This document shows positions 37,622 through 49,364 of a DNA stretch of 64,000 nucleotides, piece after piece. This stretch comes from Oreohelix idahoensis (Eukaryota; Mollusca; Gastropoda; Stylommatophora; Oreohelicidae): the NCBI GenBank assembly GCA_024509875.1, contig JAMPIV010013744.1, positions 149,694 to 213,693 on the forward strand. Reading direction: 5' to 3'. Under the pieces are notes generated by a model that did no database searches, was not told the origin of the DNA, and saw only the letters and a list, made by a program, of their open reading frames with translations. A program made the position numbers and the translations under genes. Position 1 is the first letter of the stretch; every line of letters begins with the position of its first letter.

Positions 37622-39753
37622 TGTCGTGTGGTGAGTCACTGGGGCAACTACTACAGTAGTTTTTGCCAGGAATAGTCTCTGAGATATAGATATAAGGTCT
37701 CTAGAAATTGGCTCGTTAAGAAAGAATAAAGACCTATTCGAGATAGGGACAAGAAGACAGGAATGCGAATGCTTTCCACTAGACAGTGTTTTCTAATTAA
37801 TTATGGAAAGAGTTCTGTTTCCCCACGACCTTAGCTTCTGCCCTTAGATCCCGTAAAGAAAAAGCCCCCAACCTCATCTGAGTAGAGAAAGGTTCCTATA
37901 GGTGAATATGTAACACCGACAGCACGAGTGATACATTAACAAACTCTTGATAATGATCAACCGATCGTTGAGTTTATTAATGAAATATCCACACATATAG
38001 GATTAGTAATGGTTAGAACGTGATGATGGTGAAAGACGATTCACACAAAACACACAGATGAGATAATAAAATTACAGTTAATTAAGTAATAGTTAATTAA
38101 GAATGAACTGGTGTAAAGTGAAATGATGATGTGATATGATACGTGTTACCAAAATGGTGAGTACTCTACACAGTCCATGTGTCTCTAAATGCTTCTCCTA
38201 GATATGAGGATTCACATGTATGCATAAAATGTCCCAAGTTGTTATACGTTATGTCGAGTGGGGTATCTCTAAGCTGAGGACGTTCTGATGAATACTGTTG
38301 TCGTACGGAGAACGCTGACGAGATATCTATGTATATTCCTTCACTGTTTGAGTATATCTCTGTGTTGTCTAATCTGCCGAGGGTACTGGTCAGACTGGAT
38401 ATCTTCACGAAATGTTAGTGATATGTAGACTCATAATCTTGCGTATGTAGTCGTGATTCATATACTTTCGAGTCTGCTTCATAAAATGCGCTTAAGAGTG
38501 TGTTGCACGTGGTATAAATATGCGATTCCTCTTTTGAGCTCTTTTGCTTGACTTCAGATAATAATGATCTTTCGAGTGAGTTGAATTTATGATGACTCTG
38601 TATTGAACTTGTGATAACGATGTATTGAACTTGTGAGCAAGCAGTATATGGTGACGAAAAATGCTGCGTCCACCTTATGACTTGTGGGTGAGACAATATT
38701 CCTTTTTAATTGAGGAATGAAAGATGTCCTATGGCGAATTCTGCTAGCCAAATGTCCGTTTTTGATAACTTATTTCTGGTTAGACGTCAGACACGTTGCG
38801 TGTAGACTCAGACTTCTGATGAACTGAAGACACACAAAAGTCTTCGTAAGTTTTTCACATTTAACATCACTGGTTGACTTGCATTTAAACTACTGCTCAT
38901 TATTCATATCTCTCTCTCTGAGTTCAATTCTAATGATGTTAAATATCTTGTGCATGAGAGTGTGTGCGCATGGGAGACTGTGATGATGATAAAGGTGAAA
39001 TATGAACTATTAATTACCTCCTATCATCCTATCATCTTCTAGGAAAATCTTCTGATTTTATTAATCAGTTATGCCAAGAATTATTTGAAACTTTATCTTT
39101 CGCACATTTTAGCTGTGAGGTTAAAATAAACAAAAATAAGAAAAAGTATTAATAAGTATAAGATCTACTAACCTTCTTTTCCCTTCGCAAAATCCTTTAA
39201 GAACACAATTAATCACAGAACTGAATTATCATCCACTCTGAATAAACACGTGTATTAGGCTATGCGTTTTTGGGTTTAATCTCTTCCTCACAAGGTAAAA
39301 AACTGGACTTCTACACTCTAGTAGATTATGCGGTATTATATATTTCTGGAAGTCACCTGGCCAAGCTGGGCATCCAATGTGGTAAATCAACGCTTGTCTG
39401 AACCGCTGTGAGACGTTTTCCCCTGGCCAATCTGGGCGTCCAATGTGGTGTCACAGAAATTACCGCATGCCCATGTTTGATTCGGATGACCATATGTGTT
39501 TTTACCTGATTTATCACGATGCAATGTGGGCTTCAAACGATAATGTCGGGCATGTGGACTCAATCAAAGGATTTTATTTCCCCCGATGAAAGAGCAAATG
39601 TGGTTCTCTAGATACCGGTTGCGAGTAATCACAACGATGAAATAGCAAATATGGATCGCAAATGTTGCATGAAAGAGCAAATGTCGGAGAAAATACAATA
39701 CGAAAGATGTAGGAAAAGATAGAGCAATAAGGCCTTTGCGCTCGTTTATCACA
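37622..39753 (-). repeat. Element C 3' LTR
   Basis: For this minus-strand element it is the downstream LTR. In the sense direction it begins TGTGATAAACGAGC, preceded by the purine-rich tract TTGAGGAGGGG. Confidence 0.92.
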
Positions 39754-39832
39754 ATAGCCCCTCCTCAAGTGTGATGTCAATCGTACTCAGGAGAGCTAAG
39801 CCTTCTTGCTCGGGATTCCTTAATCATTTTCC

Positions 39833-42800
39833 TCATCTTCGTTTTTTCTCTTCGGTTTCCACCCTTTCCTCTACTTGTTTGTGCTCTCCGTCCTGCCTCA
39901 TAGGATGACGGCTTAAAAAATCCGCTCCTACGTTATGTTTTCCTTGGATATAGTCCACTTGGAACGTGTAAGGTTGTAGAACAAGCGACCACCTCATCAG
40001 TCTGGCATTCAAATTCTTTGAATTGGCGAGGAAGGTCAGAGGTTGTGATCACTCTGAATTGTAAATTTCCTTCCGTACAGGTATGCTTGAAATTTTTGTA
40101 TTCCCCAGACGAGGGACAAACATTCCTTTTCGATCGTGGAATAGTTTTGTTCTGCTCGGTTTAACTTCCGACTCGCATATGCGACCGGAAATAGATTTGG
40201 TGGGCTTCTGTCATCTGGCTGTAGTAATGTAGCCCCGATTCCAATGTTACTGGCATCTGTGCGCAAGATGAATTTTCTAGTTAAATCCGGAAGCCGTAAA
40301 ATAGGTTTTGTGGTGAGTTTCTCTTTTAAGAGTGCATATGCATGTTCACATTCTGCTGACCATGTCACTTTATCTGGGTTTCCTTTCTTGGTTAGCGATG
40401 TAAGCGGCGCACAGAGGCTATTAAAATCCTTTATATATCTCTGGTAGAATCCACAGAGAGATACAAATGACCGGACATCCCTTTTTGTGGACGGTCTCGG
40501 TGCATTTCTCAGCTTCTCAACGTTTTGAGTCTCGGGGAACATGGTCCCATGGGATATAGTATGTCCTAGGAACTCTAGCTGTTCACACCCAATTTGACAT
40601 TTGGTTGGGCGGGCGGTTAGTCCCGCTTCTCTGAGACTGTTAAACAGCAAGGATAGCGCTGATATATGTTCTTCAAACGACTCAGTAGCTACTAGTATAT
40701 CATCCATAAAATTGCTGATGGCGGAATGATTCAAAGGATCCAATAACTTTCGCATCATCCTTGTGAAGACAGGAGCATTGTTCAGTCCAAATGGCATCAC
40801 ATTAAACTCGAAGTGCCCATCTGGAGTACTGAAGGCTAACAGGTTCCTCACCTCAGCTTTTACCGGTATTTGATAGTACCCTTTACTGAGGTCGATCTTT
40901 GAAAAATAGCGAGACCTGCTCAGCTTAGTAAATAGCTGGTTCTGGTCCGGTAACGGTTCTGGCTGGAACTGTGTTAACGCATTCAGCTGTCGGTAGTCGA
41001 TGCACAGGAGGTGTTCTCCACTGGGTTTGCGTAACAGCACCACTCCCGCACTGTAAGGGGACTCCGACTTCGAAATTATGCCTTCCTTAAGTAAGTAATC
41101 AATTTCTTGCTTTAATGCCGTCGCCGTGGCATACGGAATCGGATAGGTTCTCATTCGGACAGGCGTAGGATCCGTGACTTCCATGTCAAACTCCATCAGG
41201 TTTGTCCGGCCCGGTTTGTCTGTCAGAGAGTCGGCGTGGTTTTCCATCAATCTCCTTACTTTTTCTTGCTGGGCTTCCGTTAGGGTGGAGCTTATTTTCA
41301 CATCTAAATGTGATTGCTCCTGTATCACCGGGTACTCTACGGATGATAATGGCTCTTCTTCCATTTGCATAGCAATGGCCATAGTCATGAGGTGCGCTGG
41401 TTCGGCAGGGGCTCGCTCGTAAAACTTCTTAAGCAGATTTAAGTGGTAAATTTTCTGCTTTCCGTTCACGGCGATTTTATAGTTGGTGCGAGAAATCTTT
41501 TCCACCACTTTGTAGGGTCCCCTCCAGCAAATCTGCAATTTATTACTGCTACTTGGCAGAAGAAGTAGCACCTTCTCTCCTACTGCTAGTTCTCGGTCCT
41601 TTGCATTGCGATTGTAATATTTGGCATGTTTCCGCCTAGCCTCCCGTACTTTCGCTGTGGCTAATTCCCAGCCAGTCTTCAGGCGTTGTTTCAAGTCTGT
41701 GACGTACTGGAAGGCTGATGTGACAGTGTCGTCTGCCTTGGCATCTGTCCATGTTCTTAGTAATGCTTCTAATGGACCTTTAATAGGTCTTCCGAAGAGT
41801 AATGTGGCCGGAGGAACTCCAGTTGACGCATGCGGTACTTCCCTATAAGCAAATAATGCGGCAGGAAGATACTGATCCCAAGTTTCTGGCTTCTCCTGTG
41901 CCAACTTCCGAAGAATAGAGGTGAGCGTCCCGTTAAACCGCTCTACTTGCCCGTTACTTTGGGGGTGATAGGGCGAAGTATGGATATGCCTAGTCTTGAA
42001 TATTCTAAGCACCTCCTCTGTCAACTTGCCTCTAAATTGTGACCCGTTGTCTGTGAGAATTTCATGCGGGAAGCCCAATCTAGTAAAGATATTCAGTAAA
42101 GCGTCAGCTACATGCACTGAGTCGCATGCTGGCATGGCTATGGCTTCGCCCCACATGGAACAGGTGTCCACTAAGGTAAGGATATGGGAGTTCCTCTTCT
42201 TAGTTCTCAGCAGAGGTCCAATTATATCCACGGCCACTCTTTCAAATGGGGTGCCCAAGATTGGCATCTCCCCAAGGGTCGCGGGTGCCGTCCAGTGTTT
42301 TGGTGCAACTTTCTGGCACTGAGGACAAGACTTGACGAAACGTTCAATGTCGCCGGTGATCCCTGGCCAATAATAGTGGCAGGCGATCCTTTGAGTCGTG
42401 GCGCTCATTCCCATGTGTCCACTAAATGGGATAGAGTGGCCCATCTCAAGCACCTGGTTCCTATAGGTTGCAGGAACTACTAATTGGTTGTGTTCCTGTC
42501 CCTCATTTCCAGCTCGGCGATACATCAATCCATTTTTCATAAAGAAGTCTCCCTTGGTAGGTGGGTTGTGTGTCCTAGGTAATTTTTTAAAACAGGGCGC
42601 CAGTGAGGAATCTTCCCTTTGGGCCCTCTTCAATTCCTCGGGGAGGATATTGGTAGGAGGTTCCTGCTCTGCGTCTTTTCTTGACTGTCCTCTAGTCTGT
42701 ACGGCCGCCATGACTAGTGGTTGAGTAGGTTCTCCAAGGAACACATATCTACATCCCAAGATTAAAGAGTAGATTGGTTCTTCCATGATAGCTGCACGAA

Positions 42801-42978
42801 TCTCTCCTGTCACATAACGAGATTCCACTCTGATAAGTGCAATTGGCAGTGTCATGGGTGCAACATCCTTCGTCGGACCTTGGATGTCGACACTCTCTTC
42901 TGTTATTTGGTCAGGGGTGACAAGAGATGCCCTGACCACCGCATCGAAAGCAAGTCCTGTGTCATAAAGGCACTCCAC
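39833..42978 (-). pseudogene. Element C protease-integrase-RT-RNase H
   Basis: The frame carries the protease motif CLYDTGLAFDAVV, then integrase with HHCC finger (GHSIPFSGHMG ... CPQCQKV) and core motifs VAVDIIGPL, LTDNGSQFRG and NGQVERFNG. A GPY-type module (WRGPYKVVEKISRTNY) is next. RT has IDYRQLNAL, KIDLSKGYYQIPV and FMDD as the catalytic box. RNase H has RTDASNIGIGATLLQ. A one-base loss near 40043 ends this frame at 40036; the rest of RNase H (GADFLSRHP) continues in another frame to a stop at 39833. Pol lies in the +1 frame relative to Gag, unlike B, where Gag and protease share a frame. Confidence 0.92.
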
Positions 42979-42988
42979 AGATGTCCGT

Positions 42989-44266
42989 TTACGAGGATTG
43001 ATTCGATGACGGAGGATGAGAAACGTTTCCCGTCCTCTGCTCCTTTAGGGGTGACGATTTTGTCTGCAGACCGGCAGCATGTTGCGGAGGAGGTCTGCGC
43101 TTGCACTCATTAGTGTTGTGATTGTTCAAGCGACAGTACTTGCACCATTTATCTCCCTGTCTCTGGTGCGGCGCAGCATTTTTCTTGTTTTGCTCTTTGT
43201 AGTTATCTTGTTTTGCGTGCTGTTTATGCGAGATGTGTGGTCCTTTGCTTTGTTGGTCTGGTTGGGAGCGAGCAGGTTGCTTTGGCGCCTGATCCGAAAA
43301 CTTCTTTCTGGCTCCTTGAGACTCCATGAGAGCATTTTGGAATCGCTCTGCCAGTGTAAGAATATTTTCTAACCGGTCAGCGCCGTTTTCAGTGAGAAAT
43401 CTACGCATTTCCACCGACATAGACTCTTTTAGTTGCTCTATCACAATCAGCTCTTTCAACCCGTCATAGTTCTCGGTAAAGTTTCCCAGTGTACACCACT
43501 TCACTAGGTAGTCTTCAATACGGGCTGCAAACTGTGAGAAAGTCTCTCCTGCATCCTTCCTAGAACCTCGAAATTTTTTTCGGTAAGCCTCTGAATGAAG
43601 CTCGTACCTCACCAAGAGAGCTTTTTTCAATGCCTGGTAGTCATCTTGCTCTCCGGCCGGAAGTTTATTAAAAACTTCGTAGGCGGCTCCTCTTAGGCCC
43701 TGGGAAAGTTTCAAGTTCCACTTCCGTTCTTCAAGCCCAAACCCTGTTGCAAAGCGTTCAAAGCGGTCTAAAAAGGCGTCCATGGTATCGTTCCTTTCTG
43801 AAAAAGGTTCCAGCGGAAAGTTCATGGCATTGGGTGGTGCAGGTTGCGAAGTAGGCACACCATCTGAGCGGGGTGAGTACCCTCCATCCAAGTTGGAAGC
43901 CGCTGCACTTTTTGCCAGCTCTATCTGATTGGTCTGCCCCTGGATTTCCAGTTGCTTCATCTTAAGTGCATGCTGCTGCTTTCTCTTTACGCTCCGCTGC
44001 TGCTTCTGCTGCTTCTTTCCGCTCCGCTGCTTCTGCTGCGGCTTTCCGCTCCGCTGCGCTGCTTGCTTTCTGCTTTGCTTCTTTTTCCGCTCCGCTGCTT
44101 CTGCTGCGGCTTTCTCCTTCTCCATTGCAAGTTTCTGCACTTCTATCTCTCTTGCATGGAGTTTATCAGTCTCCTCACTCACAAATTTCATCAGATCTTT
44201 TCCACTTAACCCGTATTCACGCCCTGCCTCCATTAAACTAGTTCTAATTTTTGCGGCATCTGCCAT
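42989..44266 (-). CDS. Element C Gag
   Basis: I take the start at ATG 44266 because MADAAKIRTSLMEAG matches the starts of B and E Gag; an upstream in-frame ATG at 44314 exists. The order is N-terminal region, charged repeat tract, capsid (MNFPLEPFSERNDTMDAFLD, SCAN-related SEAYRKKFRGSRKDAGETF) and CCHC knuckle (CKYCRLNNHNTNEC). The frame ends just before the protease, which lies in another frame. In the repeat tract the frame reads a basic Gln/Lys/Arg/Ser/Gly run (RSGKPQQKQRSGKKQQKQQ). The neighbouring frame reads AAERK-type coiled-coil repeats across the same DNA. Confidence 0.88.
   Translation of the reverse strand: MADAAKIRTSLMEAGREYGLSGKDLMKFVSEETDKLHAREIEVQKLAMEKEKAAAEAAERKKKQSRKQAAQRSGKPQQKQRSGKKQQKQQRSVKRKQQHALKMKQLEIQGQTNQIELAKSAAASNLDGGYSPRSDGVPTSQPAPPNAMNFPLEPFSERNDTMDAFLDRFERFATGFGLEERKWNLKLSQGLRGAAYEVFNKLPAGEQDDYQALKKALLVRYELHSEAYRKKFRGSRKDAGETFSQFAARIEDYLVKWCTLGNFTENYDGLKELIVIEQLKESMSVEMRRFLTENGADRLENILTLAERFQNALMESQGARKKFSDQAPKQPARSQPDQQSKGPHISHKQHAKQDNYKEQNKKNAAPHQRQGDKWCKYCRLNNHNTNECKRRPPPQHAAGLQTKSSPLKEQRTGNVSHPPSSNQSS
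43950..44120 (-). repeat. Short tandem repeats in element C gag
   Basis: Units of the type GCAGCAGAAGCAGCGGAGCG recur. In one frame they give AAAEAAERK heptad-like repeats, and in the Gag frame the QQKQRSGK run. Confidence 0.85.
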
Positions 44267-44767
44267 GATATGCAGTATGGGTTCACGAAGGGAAAAATTG
44301 GCAGTGACCTCCAAGCAAATTGTTTAGACTCGCACGAGTAATTATCTCTTTAAAACCAGCTAGGTTTAAATTAATAATCAAGTTCAAATAGTTCTTTAAA
44401 AAAAAATCACTCACTTAGCGTATTCTGAAAATTATATAACAGATTATCTCGAAGTTTTCTATGAAAAATTTGCTAAATATTTATGATAAAAATTTTCCCA
44501 GCAGTTACAGAAAAGATTTTTTTTAAATCAGTTCCTTACAGTATCTTCTGTTCTCAAAAAGTGCTTACTCTGTCCGTTTGATACTCAATTTAAAAAGTAT
44601 CACTCGTGCTTTAGAGATATAAATTATCCCCCCTATGAAATAGACAAATTATAGTAAGAGTCAGTCTAGAAGGTAATCCCTCAAAATGCCAACAAATTTT
44701 GCAATTATCGCAACTGTATAGCAGGGATGAAAATGTGATTTATCACCCTTCTAAGTCCGGGTTCACT

Positions 44768-44785
44768 AATCCCAAGACGAGTCCA
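44768..44785 (-). promoter_or_regulatory. Element C primer-binding site, tRNA-Pro-like
   Basis: On the minus strand TGGACTCGTCTTGGGATT lies four bases after the 5' LTR end. It resembles the proline-tRNA site of element E, with changes. Confidence 0.55.
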
Positions 44786-44789
44786 CAAT

Positions 44790-46940
44790 TGTCGTGTGGT
44801 GAGTCACTGGGGCAACTACTACAGTAGTTTTTGCCAGGAATAGTCTATGAGATATAGATATAAGGTCTCTAGAAATTGGCTCGTTAAGAAAGAATAAAGA
44901 CCTATTCGAGATAGGGACAAGAAGACAGGAATGCGAATGCTTTCCACTAGACAGTGTTTTCTAATTAATTATGGAAAGAGTTCTGTTTCCCCACGACCTT
45001 AGCTTCTGCCCTTAGATCCCGTAAAGAAAAAGCCCCCAACCTCATCTGAGTAGAGAAAGGTTCCTATAGGTGAATATGTAACACCGACAGCACGAGTGAT
45101 ACATTAACAAACTCTTGATAATGATCAACCGATCGTTGGGTTTATTAATGAAATATCCACACATATAGGGTTAGTAATGGTTAGAACGTGATGATGGTGA
45201 AAGACGATTCACACAAAACACACAGATGAGATAATAAAATTACAGTTAATTAAGTAATAGTTAATTAAGAATGAACTGGTGTAAAGTGAAATGATGATGT
45301 GATATGATACGTGTTACCAAAATGGTGAGTACTCTACACAGTCCATGTGTCTCTAAATGCTTCTCCTAGATATGAGGATTCACATGTATGCATAAAATGT
45401 CCCAAGTTGTTATACGTTATGTCGAGTGGGGTATCTCTAAGCTGAGGACGTTCTGATGAATACTGTTGTCGTACGGAGAACGCTGACGAGATATCTATGT
45501 ATATTCCTTCACTGTTTGAGTATATCTCTGTAGTGTTGATCAACAGTTAATAGCTGTCATATTCCGACGGTACTGGTCAGACTGGATATCTTCACGAAAT
45601 GTTAGTGATATGTAGACTCATAATCTTGCGTATGTAGTCGTGATTCATATACTTTCGAGTCTGCTTCATAAAATGCGCTTAAGAGTGTGTTGCACGTGGT
45701 ATAAATATGCGATTCCTCTTTTGAGCTCTTTTGCTTGACTTCAGATAATAATGATCTTTCGAGTGAGTTGAATTTATGATGACTCTGTATTGAACTTGTG
45801 ATAACGATGTATTGAACTTGTGAGCAAGCAGTATATGGTGACGAAAAATGCTGCGTCCACCTTATGACTTGTGGGTGAGACAATATTCCTTTTTAATTGA
45901 GGAATGAAAGATGTCCTATGGCGAATTCTGCTAGCCAAATGTCCGTTTTTGATAACTTATTTCTGGTTAGACGTCAGACACGTTGCGTGTAGACTCAGAC
46001 TTCTGATGAACTGAAGACACACAAAAGTCTTCGTAAGTTTTCCACATTTAACATCACTGGTTGACTTGCATTTAAACTACTGCTCATTATTCATCTCTCT
46101 CTCTCTGAGTTCAATTCTAATGATGTTAAATATCTTGTGCATGAGAGTGTGTGCGCATGGGAGACTGTGATGATGATAAAGGTGAAATATGAACTATTAA
46201 TTACCTCCTATCATCCTATCATCTTCTAGGAAAATCTTCTGATTTTATTAATCAGTTATGCCAAGAATTATTTGAAACTTTATCTTTCGCACATTTTAGC
46301 TGTGAGGTTAAAATAAACAAAAATAAGAAAATGTATTAATAAGTATAAGATCTACTAACCTTCTTTTCCCTTCGCAAAATCCTTTAAGAACACAATTAAT
46401 CACAGAACTGAATTATCATCCACTCTGAATAAACACGTGTATTAGGCTATGCGTTTTTTGGGTTTAATCTCTTCCTCACAAGGTAAAAAACTGGACTTCT
46501 ACACTCTAGTAGATTATGCGGTATTATATATTTCTGGAAGTCACCTGGCCAAGCTGGGCATCCAATGTGGTAAATCAACGCTTGTCTGAACCGCTGTGAG
46601 ACGTTTTCCCCTGGCCAATCTGGGCGTCCAATGTGGTGTCACAGAAATTACCGCATGCCCATGTTTGATTCGGATGACCATATGTGTTTTTACCTGATTT
46701 ATCACGATGCAATGTGGGCTTCAAACGATAATGTCGGGCATATGACTCAATCAAAGGATTTTATTTCCCCCGATGAAAGAGCAAATGTGGTTCTCTAGAT
46801 ACCGGTTGCGAGTAATCACAACGATGAAATAGCAAATATGGATCGCAAATGTTGCATGAAAGAGCAAATGTCGGAGAAAATACAATACGAAAGATGTAGG
46901 AAAAGATAGAGCAATAAGGCCTTTGCGCTCGTTTATCACA
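44790..46940 (-). repeat. Element C 5' LTR
   Basis: This is the upstream LTR of a minus-strand element. It matches 37622-39753 except for the segment near 45531-45570. It ends at the GCGGC duplication. Confidence 0.93.
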
Positions 46941-47159
46941 GCGGCGCACGAACTGAGACGAAATGAGGACAAAGATGATTCTCCGAATCTGGTAGATGCT
47001 ACACTAGGCCTACCTGAGGCACCAGCTTCGCCAGATGAGACAGACCCTGGGGAGGACGTGCATGGTCTAATGCCCGAACCAGGCTGGTACGCCCTGCAGC
47101 CGATAGAGGGTCCTGCCTCGAGACGATCTGATAGGTTACAATTGAAGCGCCAGAGGTAG
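46941..47159 (+). pseudogene. Element D integrase C-terminal tail, after element C
   Basis: It starts with the second GCGGC and continues the D frame (HELRRNEDKDD ...) in phase with 37621 once the inserted element and one duplicate copy are discounted. It ends in the basic RRSDRLQLKRQR and a TAG at 47157-47159. The acidic then basic tail is usual at the C-terminus of such polyproteins. A purine-rich tract, CAGGAGGGAGATA, follows and leads into the 3' LTR. Confidence 0.85.
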
Positions 47160-47548
47160 TGATGTTGTCGGGACGACAACAAAATCAGGAGGGAGATATG
47201 TGATAGGGCCGGAAAGACACCCGGCTTACCCCTTCACGGGAAGACACCCCAGCTTCCCCCTTCATTGTGAGTGGCACATTTATCACCCATATTTTCGATG
47301 TGCGCGAAGCATGCTGGGATGTAAAAAGTCTTCAAGATTGATGAAAAGGCCATATAATGCCTAAAAATTAAGTTGTGGTGTAGAATTGAGTTTTTGCTCT
47401 AGAAATAGTTGTGTATATTGTTTTTGCTCTAGAAATAGTTGTGTATATTTGTGTTTTCGGGCCTTCTAAAGCAATAATCGCGAGCGTTGTTTATGCGGCT
47501 AAATTAATACGCCTAGCGCGCAGTAAGTTGAGTGATTCGCCAAGGGTC

Positions 47549-47556
47549 TATATAAA
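47549..47556 (+). promoter_or_regulatory. Putative TATA box in element D LTR
   Basis: TATATAAA sits in a GC-richer setting and is followed by GTGTGAGAGCCAGCAGCGACC. The spacing would suit initiation about 25-30 bases downstream. Confidence 0.5.
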
Positions 47557-48686
47557 GCGTGTGAGAGCCAGCAGCGACCTTTCCTAGTATCAGCCCAGAC
47601 GAGAGAACAAACAAGACGAGGTGACCGGTGTAGGTAGAAGATGGACCAGAGCACGTGAGCTGTAATTCTTAGCGCATTTTGTATTTTGCATTTGTGTTCT
47701 ATAAGTCTGAAATTATATTCAGCACGAGTCTGTTTTAATGTTTAGTGAATTAGGTCTAAATAAATAGATAGATGTGTTCCCAAAGGAAATGTCTTTTAAG
47801 GGCATTATGATTTAGTCTCGAAATGATAGATGAGTGAAAATAATGTTTGATAGGTTTTATTAGGCATGCTAAGTCCAGATTGCGGCTGTAAGATCGATTA
47901 TTTCATTCATCAGAAAGGCAGATATAGTATGAAGCTAAGAAACTAAGATTAACAATAGCAAGATGGCAGCCACGTGGCGAGGACTGTATAAAAAGCGGCG
48001 AATAACACGCCCCGCGTGGTAAACCTATAATGTTACGCCATGTGACACGTTATGTATTTAATTCCAGTTTTGTTAAAGTTATATTGTATTCCTTAATGTA
48101 AGAGTAATTAAGTGTATTTCACGATTATTGATATTTCTACTGTATATCTTTAGTGGGTTACTTTGAAGTGAGAATAGTTATTTAGATTTCTGGAGAGCGC
48201 GAGGCTACTCCTTTGTTGAGACATGTGTTTCTCTGGTTGCTCCCGGCGGAGCATGGAAACACCAATGCAGCTGGTGTACATTACAGGCCCACAATAAGCA
48301 TTTTAAGGCTGTTGATGTGGTTGTTGCGGTGACGGTAACGATGTGTTTCGTGTGATGAGTTCCCAATTTCATCAGGGGTCATATACGACACGCTTGTTGC
48401 CAGGCGCACCAGTCGTCACTTACGACATGTTCAGAATGCAGTAATGAATATTGAGATGGATCAGATGCGAGGTGGTGGTTTATGCCCATTAAGGAGAGTA
48501 TTGGTGGTACATATTGGTTAATTCTATGTTATACATATTTTATGATTATTTAATTATTGTTATGTGAAGGATGGTTTGTGAGAGCACGTGGGCTCACTTG
48601 AAGATATATATTTCTCTTCTCCGCTCCTGAGGGAGCATGGGGCCACCAGTGTGGTTTCATCCGTATGAAGCATTCAGATGCTCGTG

Positions 48687-49062
48687 CAGTAGTAGTTTCG
48701 GTAGCAATCTGTGTTACATGGTGAGATTGCCAGCCTCATGCACAACACCATACTAGTCTCATTGGACGACATGCATGAGTGTGTGTGTGTGTGATAGCTG
48801 AGTGTGTGCTCTTTCAGTAGTGGTTTCGGTAGCAATCTGTGTTACATGGTGAGATTGCCAGCCTCATGCACAACACCATACTAGTCTCATTGGACGACAT
48901 GCATGAGTGTGTGTGTGTGAGATAGCTGAGTGTGTGCTCTTGCAGTAGTGGTTTTGGTAGCAATCGATGTTACACGGTGAGATTGCCAGCCTCATGCACA
49001 ACACCTTACTAGTCGCATTGGACGACACGTATGAGTGTGTGCGTGTGTGATAGTTGAGGGTG
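48687..49062 (+). repeat. 128-bp tandem repeat in element D LTR
   Basis: Nearly three copies start at 48687, 48815 and 48943, each with GGTAGCAATC, a conserved GTGAGATTGCCAGCCTCATG core and a TG-repeat end. Confidence 0.93.
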
Positions 49063-49364
49063 GCGTGGAAGGACTGTTTGGCAGGTGAGAGCATCATTAT
49101 TTAACTACTATGATTTTAACTATTCGTTGCTTTGTTTGTTTCTTCAGGATTAGCAACTGAAGCACTAGCTGGGTGTTTTGTTATGTTCGTTGGTTTAGTT
49201 GTTTAATGTTTGCTTAGTCACTGAATAGGTTGTAAAAATAAATACAACCCCTGCCTCTAGAATCAAGAGTTTTATTGTTGTTCGGGTCGGTGCGAGTGTG
49301 AAAAGAGAGTGATCAAACATCACAACATCAATACCATCATCATCATCTCGCCCACCCTATCACA

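Larger units (their letters stand above)
37622..46940 (-). mobile_element. Element C: Gmr1-like retrotransposon inserted in element D
   Basis: LTRs of 2,132 and 2,151 bp flank Gag-PR-IN-RT-RNase H on the minus strand. On the plus strand the unit runs TGTCGTGTGG ... TTTATCACA, flanked by GCGGC on both sides (37617-37621 and 46941-46945). The LTRs are nearly identical except for a ~20-bp replaced segment (near 38361 and 45531), so the insertion is young. Gag and pol are in different frames, and the end of RNase H is frameshifted. Confidence 0.94.
33920..49364 (+). mobile_element. Element D: conventional Ty3/gypsy element, split by element C
   Basis: The domain order is protease-RT-RNase H-integrase, unlike A, B, C and E. 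The 5' LTR is reduced to 110 bp and gag is deleted. Pol has one in-frame nonsense codon at 36081-36083. Element C interrupts the integrase tail between 37621 and 46941, with GCGGC duplicated. The 3' LTR (47199-49364) is complete. I see no envelope-like frame after integrase. Confidence 0.92.
47199..49364 (+). repeat. Element D 3' LTR
   Basis: It begins TGTGATAGGG and ends CCCTATCACA, a perfect 10-bp inverted repeat. Two TATA-like sites lie inside, TATATAAA at 47549 and TATAAAAAG at 47987. AAATAAATAC near 49236 is a likely poly(A) signal. Confidence 0.9.

Noticed and set aside
37400..37634. Chromodomain at the end of element D integrase
   Set aside because: I could not find the aromatic cage pattern; the tail is a short acidic and basic stretch.
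43929..44327. Plus-strand Cys/Leu/Phe-rich frames over element C gag
   Set aside because: They are shadows of the GC-rich repeat tract on the coding strand.
46941..47159. Envelope-like gene after integrase in element D
   Set aside because: The frame is the short C-terminal tail of integrase, without signal peptide or membrane segment.
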